In this document: in pieces, positions 1 through 9,370 of the stretch | How the letters are laid out: each line of letters opens with the position of its first letter | How positions within the stretch are numbered: position 1 is the stretch's first letter | NCBI RefSeq assembly: GCF_030711595.1 | Contig: NZ_JAUJUJ010000002.1 | Span: 62,001 to 126,000, forward strand | From: Stenotrophomonas sp. YIM B06876 | Lineage (GTDB): Bacteria; Pseudomonadota; Gammaproteobacteria; Xanthomonadales; Xanthomonadaceae | Direction: 5' to 3' | Length of the DNA: 64,000 nt | Translations under genes and position numbers: made by a program | Notes under the pieces: generated by a model | Database searches by the model: none | Told to the model about the DNA's origin: nothing | What the model saw: the letters and a program-made list of their open reading frames with translations, nothing else

Positions 1-2
1 GC

Positions 3-188
3 GAGAAGAAGTTGCCGGCCGGGTTCATCCGCCGCGACGGCTTCGGCATCACCGAAAGAGCCCGCATTTACCTGCAACCGCTGATCCGCGGCGAAGCGCC
101 GCTGCCGTACGGCCGCGACGGCCTGCCCAAATACGTCACGCTGAAGAACGTGGCGGTGGCGAAGAAGCTGGTCGCATGGGAAGGCTGA
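3..188 (+). CDS. pfp: PPi-dependent phosphofructokinase, C-terminal end (partial)
   Basis: Only the last 61 codons lie in the window, so the gene begins upstream. The frame ends in TGA at 186-188. The visible end (GFIRRDGFGITERARIYLQ, then a PLPYGRDGLP-type segment) matches from memory the C-terminus of the pyrophosphate-dependent 6-phosphofructokinases of Xanthomonadaceae, which phosphorylate fructose 6-phosphate reversibly using PPi. The active site is not visible, so the call rests on the tail and on context: hppA and ppa, both PPi enzymes, follow within 3 kb. A perfect terminator hairpin sits about 60 bases after the stop. Another phosphofructokinase subtype cannot be excluded. Confidence 0.6.
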   Translation, partial: EKKLPAGFIRRDGFGITERARIYLQPLIRGEAPLPYGRDGLPKYVTLKNVAVAKKLVAWEG

Positions 189-246
189 GGCCTGCCGCGG
201 CAAAGATGGTATCGGTGCAGCTGCCGGCACCGCTGCGCTGCAAACC

Positions 247-276
247 GCAAAAGGGCCGCGAATGAAGCCCTTTTGC
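247..276. terminator. Bidirectional terminator hairpin between convergent genes
   Basis: A perfect 10-base inverted repeat (GCAAAAGGGC, 10-base loop, GCCCTTTTGC) lies between the end of the phosphofructokinase gene (188) and the end of the convergent secreted-protein gene (297). The A and T runs inside the stem give both strands a weak U-rich side, so it can serve both genes. Confidence 0.7.
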
Positions 277-296
277 GTTCATGGCGACCGCCACGG

Positions 297-812
297 TTAT
301 CGCTCTCTGCAGGTTTTCCCGGTGACGCCGAGAGTAGCCGAGTACGCTGGCAACGCCGCCAACCGACCTGCGGCAGCCTGCGCCTTGGCGTCCTGCAGAT
401 AGACCCGGCTCTGCCCTTGTCCGTCCAGCGACAGCGTCTGGCCGGCCGGTTTGCGCCAGATCTCGATCATCGCCTGCCGGGACGGACAGCGTGCCGAGGG
501 AATCCGCACCACTTCGTTGAGCACCCAGCCCGCGGCTGTGGAGGGCGTGACCTTGTCAGCGTCCAGGAAGACCGCGCGCGGCTGGCATTGTGGATGGGTG
601 CGCACCAGCGCGATGGCATAAGGCTTGGCCGCCTCGCCGGTGAAGCGTCCTTCGATGCGGGTACAGGCTTCGGGAATCTGCCGCACCGTGTGCGCCGTGC
701 CGTCCTCCTGAGCCGTTGCGGCCGGCCGTTCGATTTCCGCCCGGGGCGGTGCGGCAAGGGCGTGCACGCCAGGCAGCACAAGGACCAGCAACAGAAACGT
801 ACGTCGTGACAT
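297..812 (-). CDS. Secreted hypothetical protein with signal peptide
   Basis: I do not recognise the family. The 171-residue product starts MSRRTFLLLVLVLPGVHALA, a Sec signal peptide with a likely cleavage after ALA, so the mature protein is probably periplasmic. It has several cysteines (CTR, CQP, CPS and the C-terminal TCRER) that could form disulfides. The start was set at 812 because GGAGAGGTGGA directly precedes this ATG; a longer in-frame reading to 1043 lacks both signals. The gene is divergent from hppA and convergent with the phosphofructokinase gene, and shares with the latter the hairpin at 247-276. No function can be assigned. Confidence 0.6.
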   Translation of the reverse strand: MSRRTFLLLVLVLPGVHALAAPPRAEIERPAATAQEDGTAHTVRQIPEACTRIEGRFTGEAAKPYAIALVRTHPQCQPRAVFLDADKVTPSTAAGWVLNEVVRIPSARCPSRQAMIEIWRKPAGQTLSLDGQGQSRVYLQDAKAQAAAGRLAALPAYSATLGVTGKTCRER

Positions 813-1063
813 TCCACCTCTCCAGCACGTTGAAGCTGGCAAGGCTGCCGGTGCCGTGCTGAACCCGGAAACAAAATGCATCGGCGCTGGCGGCGCAGAC
901 AGCTGCCAGTCATACTCGGGCCGCTCCAGGGATTGTTGAACACCGCGACACGTACCACAGCCGCCGACGCGGCTCCGGGTCTGTTCCGTTGCTTCCGTGT
1001 GCCCGGCGTGTGCTCCTGTGTTCGTCCATTTGCTGGATCGCATCCACCAACGTTGGAGGGGTC

Positions 1064-3091
<2,028 letters not shown>

Positions 3092-3109
3092 GTCGAACCG
3101 TTCTTGCGC

Positions 3110-3134
3110 CCTTCCCCCCGCCTGCGGGGGAAGG
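3110..3134. repeat. GC-rich hairpin after hppA
   Basis: CCTTCCCCC and GGGGGAAGG form a perfect 9-base stem with a 7-base loop, 18 bases after the hppA stop. No T run follows, so it is either a rho-assisted 3-prime hairpin or a short copy of the CCCTTCTCC-type palindromes found between leuC and leuD. Confidence 0.45.
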
Positions 3135-3320
3135 CTGCGGCATGCGGCGCGGCAGCCCCACCCCGGACCGCCGCGCCCCCACGGACGCTCCCGCCCTCGG
3201 CGAGGCGGGCGGGCCATGGCGGGACAGCACAGGGCTTGACCCGCGGCCCCGCTTTGGTGCGCCGCAATACTCCTGCGCGTAGAATGGTGCCCTTTCCCGC
3301 ATCATTATTCGGAGCAGCGC

Positions 3321-3857
3321 ATGGGTCTGGAACTCGTCTCTCCCGGCAAGAACCCGCCGGAAGAAATCAACGTCATCATCGAGATCCCCAAGGATTCCGA
3401 GCCGGTGAAGTACGAAGTGGACAAGGACAGTGGCGCGATCTTCGTCGACCGCATCCTTTCCACCCCGATGCGCTACCCCTGCAACTACGGCTATGTGCCC
3501 AACACCCTGTGCGGCGATGGCGATCCGGCCGACGTGCTGGTGGTGCTGCCGCTGCCGCTGATTCCCGGTTGCGTGGTCCGGTGCCGGCCGGTGGGCGTGC
3601 TGAAGATGAGTGACGAGGCGGGCAGCGACGAGAAGATCCTCGCCGTGCCGGTGGCCAAGATCTTCAGTGGCTATGCCCATGTCGAGGATATCGACCAGGT
3701 GTCCAGCCACTGGCTCGAGCGTATCGGCCACTTCTTCGAGCACTACAAGGATCTGGAGAAGGGCAAGTGGGTCAAGCTGGAAGGCTGGGGCGGCGCGGCG
3801 GAAGCCAAGCGCATCCTGGTCGACGCCAACCAGGCCTATCTGGCCACACTGGCCTGA
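3321..3857 (+). CDS. ppa: Inorganic pyrophosphatase (family I, soluble)
   Basis: A 178-residue cytoplasmic enzyme that hydrolyses PPi to two phosphates, pulling biosynthetic reactions forward. The family I signature DGDPADV with metal-binding aspartates D66, D68 and D71 is present, and the length matches bacterial Ppa. The ATG at 3321 follows GGAGCAGCGC. It lies 229 bases after hppA on the same strand; the gap holds a hairpin at 3110-3134 and a TAGAAT hexamer at 3280-3285 that may be part of its own promoter. A soluble PPase alongside a PPi-driven pump and PPi-PFK implies that use of the PPi pool must be balanced. Confidence 0.97.
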   Translation: MGLELVSPGKNPPEEINVIIEIPKDSEPVKYEVDKDSGAIFVDRILSTPMRYPCNYGYVPNTLCGDGDPADVLVVLPLPLIPGCVVRCRPVGVLKMSDEAGSDEKILAVPVAKIFSGYAHVEDIDQVSSHWLERIGHFFEHYKDLEKGKWVKLEGWGGAAEAKRILVDANQAYLATLA

Positions 3858-4019
3858 GTGCCAGCGACGCAGCGGCAGCCCCCACGGGAGCTGTCGCCAG
3901 CGACCGGCGTCACGTTTTACTTCCGGCAGGCATGACCCTGCACTGCGGTTTCGCTACATTAAGCGGTCGGTTATCCGGGCTGACCGGTTCAGGCCGCGCG
4001 TTCTTTTTGGGGAAGTGTC

Positions 4020-5135
4020 TTGCGTATTCTGCTTGTCGGTGACGAGGCCAGCCTGCCGGCTGAACTGAGTGATTACATTGGTGATCTTGGCGAGGAATGG
4101 CAGGTGCAGACCGTGCCCGACGGCAACGCCGCCATCTCAGCCGTGGCCACATCCAGTATCGACGCGGTGATCGTGGCCCCGGTGTTGCCGGACCTGACCG
4201 CGGCTACCCTGCTCGGGCAGATGCGCACGCTGCGCCCGGAAACCATCCGCATCGCGCTGATCGATGCCAACGCCAGCCATCGTCCGCCGTCGGCACGCAT
4301 CATCGGCATGGCCCACCGTTTCCTGCCGCTGCCGCTGGCGCCGGAAGTGCTGCTGGAAGCGCTGACCAGCCTGGAAGAACTGCGCGAGCTGCTCGACAGC
4401 CCACGCCTGCGCTCGTCGATCGGGCGTATCGAAAAGCTGCCCTCGCCGCCGCACCTGTATCTGAGCCTGATGCATGCGCTGGAAGAGGATGACGACAGCA
4501 GCACCGAGGATATCGCCAAGCTGGTCGCTGCCGACCCGGCGATCGCCGCCAAGGTACTGCAGCTGTCCAACTCGGCCTTTTTCAACAACGGCCGCGCCAT
4601 CTCCGATCTGCGCGGCGCCGTCACCCGCCTGGGCCTGGCCACGCTGCGCGACCTGGTATTGGCCAGCGAAGTGTTTTCGGCCCAGTCGCTGTCCACTACC
4701 GAGCGCAACGCGCTGCAGGCGCGGGCGCTGACCGCCTCGCGCCTGGCCGCGAAGATGCTGCCCGAATCCAGCGCGCAGCTCGGTGCCACCGCCGCCCTGC
4801 TGGCCGATATCGGCCTGCTGCTGCCGGGGGTGCGCAACGAGCATGATCCTGCCGAGGAAGGCGACGACCGTCCCGGACACGCCGAGGCCGGCGCCTATCT
4901 GCTGGGCCTGTGGGGGCTGCCGATGCCGATCATCGAAGCCGTCGCGTTCCACCTGCAGCCGCAGCGCTCCAACATCCGCAGTTTCTGGGTCACCGGCGCG
5001 GTCCACGTGGCCACCGCGCTGGCCAGCGGCCTGCCGGTCGACGAGCAGTACCTGGCGCGCGTCGGCGTCGCCGCCAAGCTCGACGGCTGGCGCAACAGCG
5101 CCAATGACCTGATCACGCTGCCCGCAGACGCGTAA
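4020..5135 (+). CDS. Receiver-like domain plus HDOD domain protein
   Basis: A 371-residue cytoplasmic protein. Residues 1-120 have the fold pattern of a response-regulator receiver (MRILLVGDE at the start), and residues about 130-320 form an HDOD domain (for example PSPPHLYLSLM and AAKVLQLSNSAFFN), a catalytically inactive HD relative found in bacterial signalling proteins. The receiver looks degenerate: Ala53 stands where the phosphorylated Asp is expected (DAVIVAPVLPD), and Leu104 replaces the conserved Lys (FLPLP). The start is TTG with GGGGAAG four bases upstream. A possible promoter is ATGACC, 17 bases, TACATT (3932-3960). The partner and output are unknown. Confidence 0.85.
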   Translation: MRILLVGDEASLPAELSDYIGDLGEEWQVQTVPDGNAAISAVATSSIDAVIVAPVLPDLTAATLLGQMRTLRPETIRIALIDANASHRPPSARIIGMAHRFLPLPLAPEVLLEALTSLEELRELLDSPRLRSSIGRIEKLPSPPHLYLSLMHALEEDDDSSTEDIAKLVAADPAIAAKVLQLSNSAFFNNGRAISDLRGAVTRLGLATLRDLVLASEVFSAQSLSTTERNALQARALTASRLAAKMLPESSAQLGATAALLADIGLLLPGVRNEHDPAEEGDDRPGHAEAGAYLLGLWGLPMPIIEAVAFHLQPQRSNIRSFWVTGAVHVATALASGLPVDEQYLARVGVAAKLDGWRNSANDLITLPADA

Positions 5136-5374
5136 GCCTGCCCGTGTAGCTGCCGGCTCCGGCGGCTGCCTTTCGAAACCGCCACAAGCCGGGCCGCACA
5201 GTGCGCCCAGTGTCAGTGTGTCCGGGCGCGGCTGCATGCGCCCGCCCCTTCTGCCGCCTTGGGTAGTGCCACATCCGGCATAGCCGCTGCCGTGCTGTGG
5301 GGTACGCGGCGTGCGTGATCGCGCCGCGCCATCGGCGCGATGTGAAGTGGCGCACCTGTTCGTCGCCACCACAG

Positions 5375-5404
5375 AAAAGGGCGGACCTTGCGGTCCGCCC
5401 TCTT
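5375..5404 (-). terminator. Rho-independent terminator of the TonB-dependent receptor gene
   Basis: A 10-base perfect stem (AGGGCGGACC and GGTCCGCCCT, loop TTGC). Read on the minus strand it is followed by a T run. It lies 27 bases past the receptor stop codon. Confidence 0.8.
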
Positions 5405-5430
5405 GGCTTGCGTCAGCGTGCTTCAGTGGA

Positions 5431-8307
5431 TCAGAAGCGCTGGGTGTACTTCATGTAGATGAAACGACCGATGTCGAAACCACCGTAGTACGGGAAGTTC
5501 GAGTTCGGCTGGGTGAACATGATCGGACCCTGGTGGTTGAACACGTTGTTCGCACCCACCGCGATCGTCGCATCCCACGGGGCCTGCCAGTTGACCTGCA
5601 GATCATGGAACGTGTTGGACCCGACCTTGCGCAGGGCATCACGCTCGCCATTGGCGATGTGGTCCGGCTGCGTGCAGGGACGACCGGCGATGCAGCTTTC
5701 CTTCATACCCGAGTAGTAACGGGCCATGTAGGAAACACCGAAGTCGCCCATTGCCCAGGTGACGCCCATGTTCGAGCGAACGCGGAACAGGCCGGCCTCG
5801 CCGACGCGACCGATGGTGATGTTGTCACCGGCGCTGTTCTGGCCCTGCTCGTCGTAGCTGGCCAGGTAGCTGGTCTGCCAGTCGATGGCGAAGTTGCCGA
5901 TCGCCATTTCCGGCAGACGGTACTTGATGCCCAGGTCGTAACCTTCGGTTTCCATCTGACCGAGATTGGCCAGGCCGTAGGTCATGCTGCTGATGTGGCC
6001 ATCCGAGGCGCGGGTGATGCCGGCGCAGCGGCTTGCGTCGCCCAGCACATAGCAGTCACGCAGGATGCGGTCGACACTGTCACCGATGATCATGTCCTTG
6101 ATCTCGTAACGGTACCAATCCAGCGAGATGTCCAGACCCTGCACCCAACGCGGGCTCCACACCATACCCACGGTCTTGCTGGTGGAGGTTTCCGGCTTCA
6201 GGTTCGGGTTGGAACCGGAGATGAACTGGTCCGGCGTGGCGCACGGGTAGGAGTCGCACGGAATCAGGCCCTGGCCCAGCTGCACGTAACCCGGCGCAAC
6301 GCCGGCAGCGGTACAGGCGGCATTGCCGTTGACGCTGTTGGTGGCATCGATGCCGCAGGGATCGGTGTAACGCTCGAAGCTGCTGTTGATGCCGCCGTAC
6401 AGATCGTCGATCGTCGGCGCACGGAAGCCCTGGGCGTAGGTACCGCGAACCAGCAGTTCACCCATCGGGCGCCATACGAAACCGAACTTGGAGTTCAGCG
6501 TGTCACCGAAATTGCTGTAGTCCGAGTAACGGCTGGCAACGTTGAAGCTCAGTTCCTTGGCGAACGGCATGTCGGCCAGCACCGGAACGTTCAGCTCCAG
6601 GTAGACCTCGTCCAGGTCGTACTTGCCGGACGTGGTGGTGGACCCCAGGCCGGTGCTCTGGCCCGACTGCGCGAACGCATCGGGAACATAGCGGCCCTGC
6701 TCTTCACGGTGCTCCACGCCCATCGCCACGCCCAGATCACCGGCCGGCAGGGTCACGATCGAACCTGCGATGTTGGCGGTGAAGCTGGTGGTCTTGGTGG
6801 TGCCGGTGTTGGTGAAGGTCGGGAACAGGAATTCCTGCGTCGCCGCATCCGCCAGCGAGCCCGGGCCAGCCACGCCATACGGCAGCAACGGGTTCCACGG
6901 ACGGCAATCGGACAGCGCAACCGGCTTGGCCGCGGTACCGCACTGGGCCACGCCATTGGCGTTGATGAACGAAGTCCCCAGGGCCTGCTCGGCGGCAATC
7001 AGGCTTATGTCGCCACGGCCGGTCTTGGTGATTTCGTTGCGGTTCCACAGCGCGCCGACGTCCCAATCCCAGGTCTTGCCGGCGAAGTCGAAGTAGCCTT
7101 CCAGGCTCGGCGCAAAGCGCAGGGTCTTCAGCTTGCTTTCGGTGGTGCGCGGCATTTCCCACAGACGACGACGGAACGTGGTCTCCTGGCCGGGATTCGG
7201 GTTGAACGCGCTGTCACCCGCCATCGGCGTTCCAAAGGAAGCCGACTGGTACGGATAGCCGGCGATCTGCTGGTTGGTGGTGCGCTCGTTGTAGATCACA
7301 TCCGTGTTCAGGGTGATCGCGTCGGTGAAGTCGTAGTTGCCGTTGACGTACAGCGACTTGCGCTCGATACCGGTGGACACCATCATCTGCTCGTTGGCAT
7401 TGACGGAGTCGGCGCCGGTCTGCAGGCGGTAGTCGGCGCGGTTGGCCGGATTCCCACCGTCCTTCAGCGTGTACCACTTCACATCGGCCGGAGCGACATA
7501 GCCCGGCTGGCCTTCCTTGATGCCCGGCGTGCTGCACGGGTCGCAGAACGAACCCTTTTCATTGATGGTGCTGAAACCGGCGCCCGGATAGTTCGGGCCG
7601 GCGCTGCCGGAGGCGCTGAAGCTGCGATCCTTCGCCCACACCGGGTTGGCCTTGTAGTACTCGGCCGACATGGTGATGCCGCCGCGCTCGCCTTCCGAGC
7701 CCAGGGTGAAGGAATACTGGTTGATGTCGCCGTCGCCTTCGCCGTACTGGCCGACATAGACGCTGGCTTCGGCCCCGTCGAAACGCTTGCGGGTGATCAC
7801 GTTGACCACGGCGGCAATGGCGTCCGAACCGTAGATGGCCGACGCGCCGTCCTTCAGGATCTCGATGCGCTCAACCGCGCCCATCGGGATCTGGCTCAGA
7901 TCCTGCAGGCCGGCGGTGGTGGCGCCCAGGCGCTTGCCATTCATCAGTACCAGCGTGCGCTGCGCGCCGAGGTTGCGGATATCGACGTAGTAGCCACCCA
8001 CGTTCTCGCCCGAGGCCAGCGGCTCGGAACGCGAGATGGCCGGCGAGCCGGCCGAGGTCAGGTTCTGCAGCACGTCGGCAACACTGGTGAAGCCCTGCTT
8101 CTCCAGCGCTTCGCGGGTCAGGGTGATGACCGGCTGCTGGGTTTCCATGTCGGCGCCGCGGATACGCGAGCCGGTAACCTGGATGCGGTCCAGTTCGGTC
8201 GCACCGGACGCCGGGGCGGCCTGTGCGAAAGCGACAGCCGGCGTCAGCGCAATTGCGATACCGGCGGGCAGCAAGCCCAACCGCACTGCGGGAGTACGAA
8301 AATTCAT
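5431..8307 (-). CDS. TonB-dependent outer-membrane receptor
   Basis: A 958-residue outer membrane receptor of the large TonB-dependent class. It has an N-terminal signal peptide ending near AFA/QA, a TonB-box-like stretch (ELDRIQVTGSRIRG), a plug domain (for example DIRNLGAQRTLVLMNGKRL and ERIEILKDGASAIYGSDA), a 22-strand-type barrel and a terminal Phe. Several close cysteine pairs (CDPC, CDSYPC, CIAGRPC) sit in predicted outer loops. The ATG at 8307 is preceded by GGAGAGA. It follows the AraC-type gene by 51 bases on the same strand, so that regulator may control it. The ligand is unknown; no iron- or cobalamin-specific neighbour is present. Confidence 0.93.
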   Translation of the reverse strand: MNFRTPAVRLGLLPAGIAIALTPAVAFAQAAPASGATELDRIQVTGSRIRGADMETQQPVITLTREALEKQGFTSVADVLQNLTSAGSPAISRSEPLASGENVGGYYVDIRNLGAQRTLVLMNGKRLGATTAGLQDLSQIPMGAVERIEILKDGASAIYGSDAIAAVVNVITRKRFDGAEASVYVGQYGEGDGDINQYSFTLGSEGERGGITMSAEYYKANPVWAKDRSFSASGSAGPNYPGAGFSTINEKGSFCDPCSTPGIKEGQPGYVAPADVKWYTLKDGGNPANRADYRLQTGADSVNANEQMMVSTGIERKSLYVNGNYDFTDAITLNTDVIYNERTTNQQIAGYPYQSASFGTPMAGDSAFNPNPGQETTFRRRLWEMPRTTESKLKTLRFAPSLEGYFDFAGKTWDWDVGALWNRNEITKTGRGDISLIAAEQALGTSFINANGVAQCGTAAKPVALSDCRPWNPLLPYGVAGPGSLADAATQEFLFPTFTNTGTTKTTSFTANIAGSIVTLPAGDLGVAMGVEHREEQGRYVPDAFAQSGQSTGLGSTTTSGKYDLDEVYLELNVPVLADMPFAKELSFNVASRYSDYSNFGDTLNSKFGFVWRPMGELLVRGTYAQGFRAPTIDDLYGGINSSFERYTDPCGIDATNSVNGNAACTAAGVAPGYVQLGQGLIPCDSYPCATPDQFISGSNPNLKPETSTSKTVGMVWSPRWVQGLDISLDWYRYEIKDMIIGDSVDRILRDCYVLGDASRCAGITRASDGHISSMTYGLANLGQMETEGYDLGIKYRLPEMAIGNFAIDWQTSYLASYDEQGQNSAGDNITIGRVGEAGLFRVRSNMGVTWAMGDFGVSYMARYYSGMKESCIAGRPCTQPDHIANGERDALRKVGSNTFHDLQVNWQAPWDATIAVGANNVFNHQGPIMFTQPNSNFPYYGGFDIGRFIYMKYTQRF

Positions 8308-8358
8308 CAATCTCTCCAGTTACGTTAGTGGCGTGTTAAACACCACTGAACGTTACGT

Positions 8359-9267
8359 TCACACTGAGGCGATTGATTTGCGCGATGGGTTCGTAGACTT
8401 TGCCGAATCTGGCGGCAGGGTTTCGACGGCATGGCGATAGCGCGTGGCCGAGGTGCCGAAACGGGCGCGGAAGGCACGGGCGAAACTGCAGCAATTGTCG
8501 AACCCGCTGGCCGAGGCCACTTCGCCGATCATCATGCCGGTATCGCGCAGCAGCATCGCCGCGCGCTCCAGCCGCAGGCGCGCCGACAACGACTGCGGGC
8601 TTTCTTGGTACAGGGTCTGGAAGGTCTTGGACAGGTACCAGCTGGAGAAGTTGGTCAGCTCGGCCAGCTCGCCAATGCGCACCACGCGGTGGCTGTTTCC
8701 CTCCAGGTACATGCGCGCCCGCTGCATCCGCCCGAACACCTGGCGCTTGCGGCTGCGCGAACGCCCCGGACAGCGCTGGATGCCGTCCGACAGCTCGCGC
8801 TGCAGCGAAGCCAGATGCAGCAGCAGCGGCCGCAATGCGAACACGCCCGCCTGGCCGGCTTTGGCCTCGCGCCACAGCCGCAACGCCAGACGCGCTTCGT
8901 GGCGGGTCATGCGTCCACGGCCGGCATACAGGCTGCAATCGGCCAGCGCGCCGAGTGCCCGCAGCGCTTCGGCATCCAGGCTCACGGCGATGCACAGGCC
9001 ATCGCGGCCGGCCTGGATCAGCGGCCGCGATTCCTTCTCGAAGGCGATCCACTCGAGCTGGCGCAGGCGGAACTTGCCCTCCTTGGCCTCCACCCATGCA
9101 CTGCCACGCAACTGCATCCACACCGTGAACGAGGTCCCCGACGACTGCAGACTGCCCAACCGGGCCACGCCGACGCAGCGGGGACGCGGCACGTCATCGA
9201 CCTGTTTGTCGAAAGAAACCGCCTGACCCCGGTCGACCCATGACACCTGCTGCATACCGCACACCAT
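8359..9267 (-). CDS. AraC-family transcriptional regulator
   Basis: A cytoplasmic DNA-binding regulator of about 300 residues. The C-terminal third carries the two helix-turn-helix units of the AraC/XylS family (RIGELAELTNFSSWYLSKTF and EVASASGFDNCCSFARAFRA). The N-terminal part is a divergent sensor domain with no motif I can name. The start is uncertain: ATG at 9267 was chosen, with ATG 9255 or TTG 9300 possible, and none has a clear ribosome binding site. It lies directly upstream of the TonB-dependent receptor in the same orientation and is probably its regulator, perhaps co-transcribed with it. Confidence 0.85.
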   Translation of the reverse strand: MVCGMQQVSWVDRGQAVSFDKQVDDVPRPRCVGVARLGSLQSSGTSFTVWMQLRGSAWVEAKEGKFRLRQLEWIAFEKESRPLIQAGRDGLCIAVSLDAEALRALGALADCSLYAGRGRMTRHEARLALRLWREAKAGQAGVFALRPLLLHLASLQRELSDGIQRCPGRSRSRKRQVFGRMQRARMYLEGNSHRVVRIGELAELTNFSSWYLSKTFQTLYQESPQSLSARLRLERAAMLLRDTGMMIGEVASASGFDNCCSFARAFRARFGTSATRYRHAVETLPPDSAKSTNPSRKSIASV

Positions 9268-9370
9268 CTGTTTGCCATCAATGGCCGATGGTTTTGCCAA
9301 CTGTGGCCGCTGGTGTCAGGACGGCTTCACGACAAACATCCGAATTCGCCACGAGGCTGATCCGAAAGAA

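Noticed and set aside
5311..8328. A 1005-codon plus-strand frame across the TonB-dependent receptor gene
   Set aside because: The minus strand encodes an obvious receptor with signal peptide, plug and terminal Phe; the plus frame has low-complexity composition and no recognisable domain.
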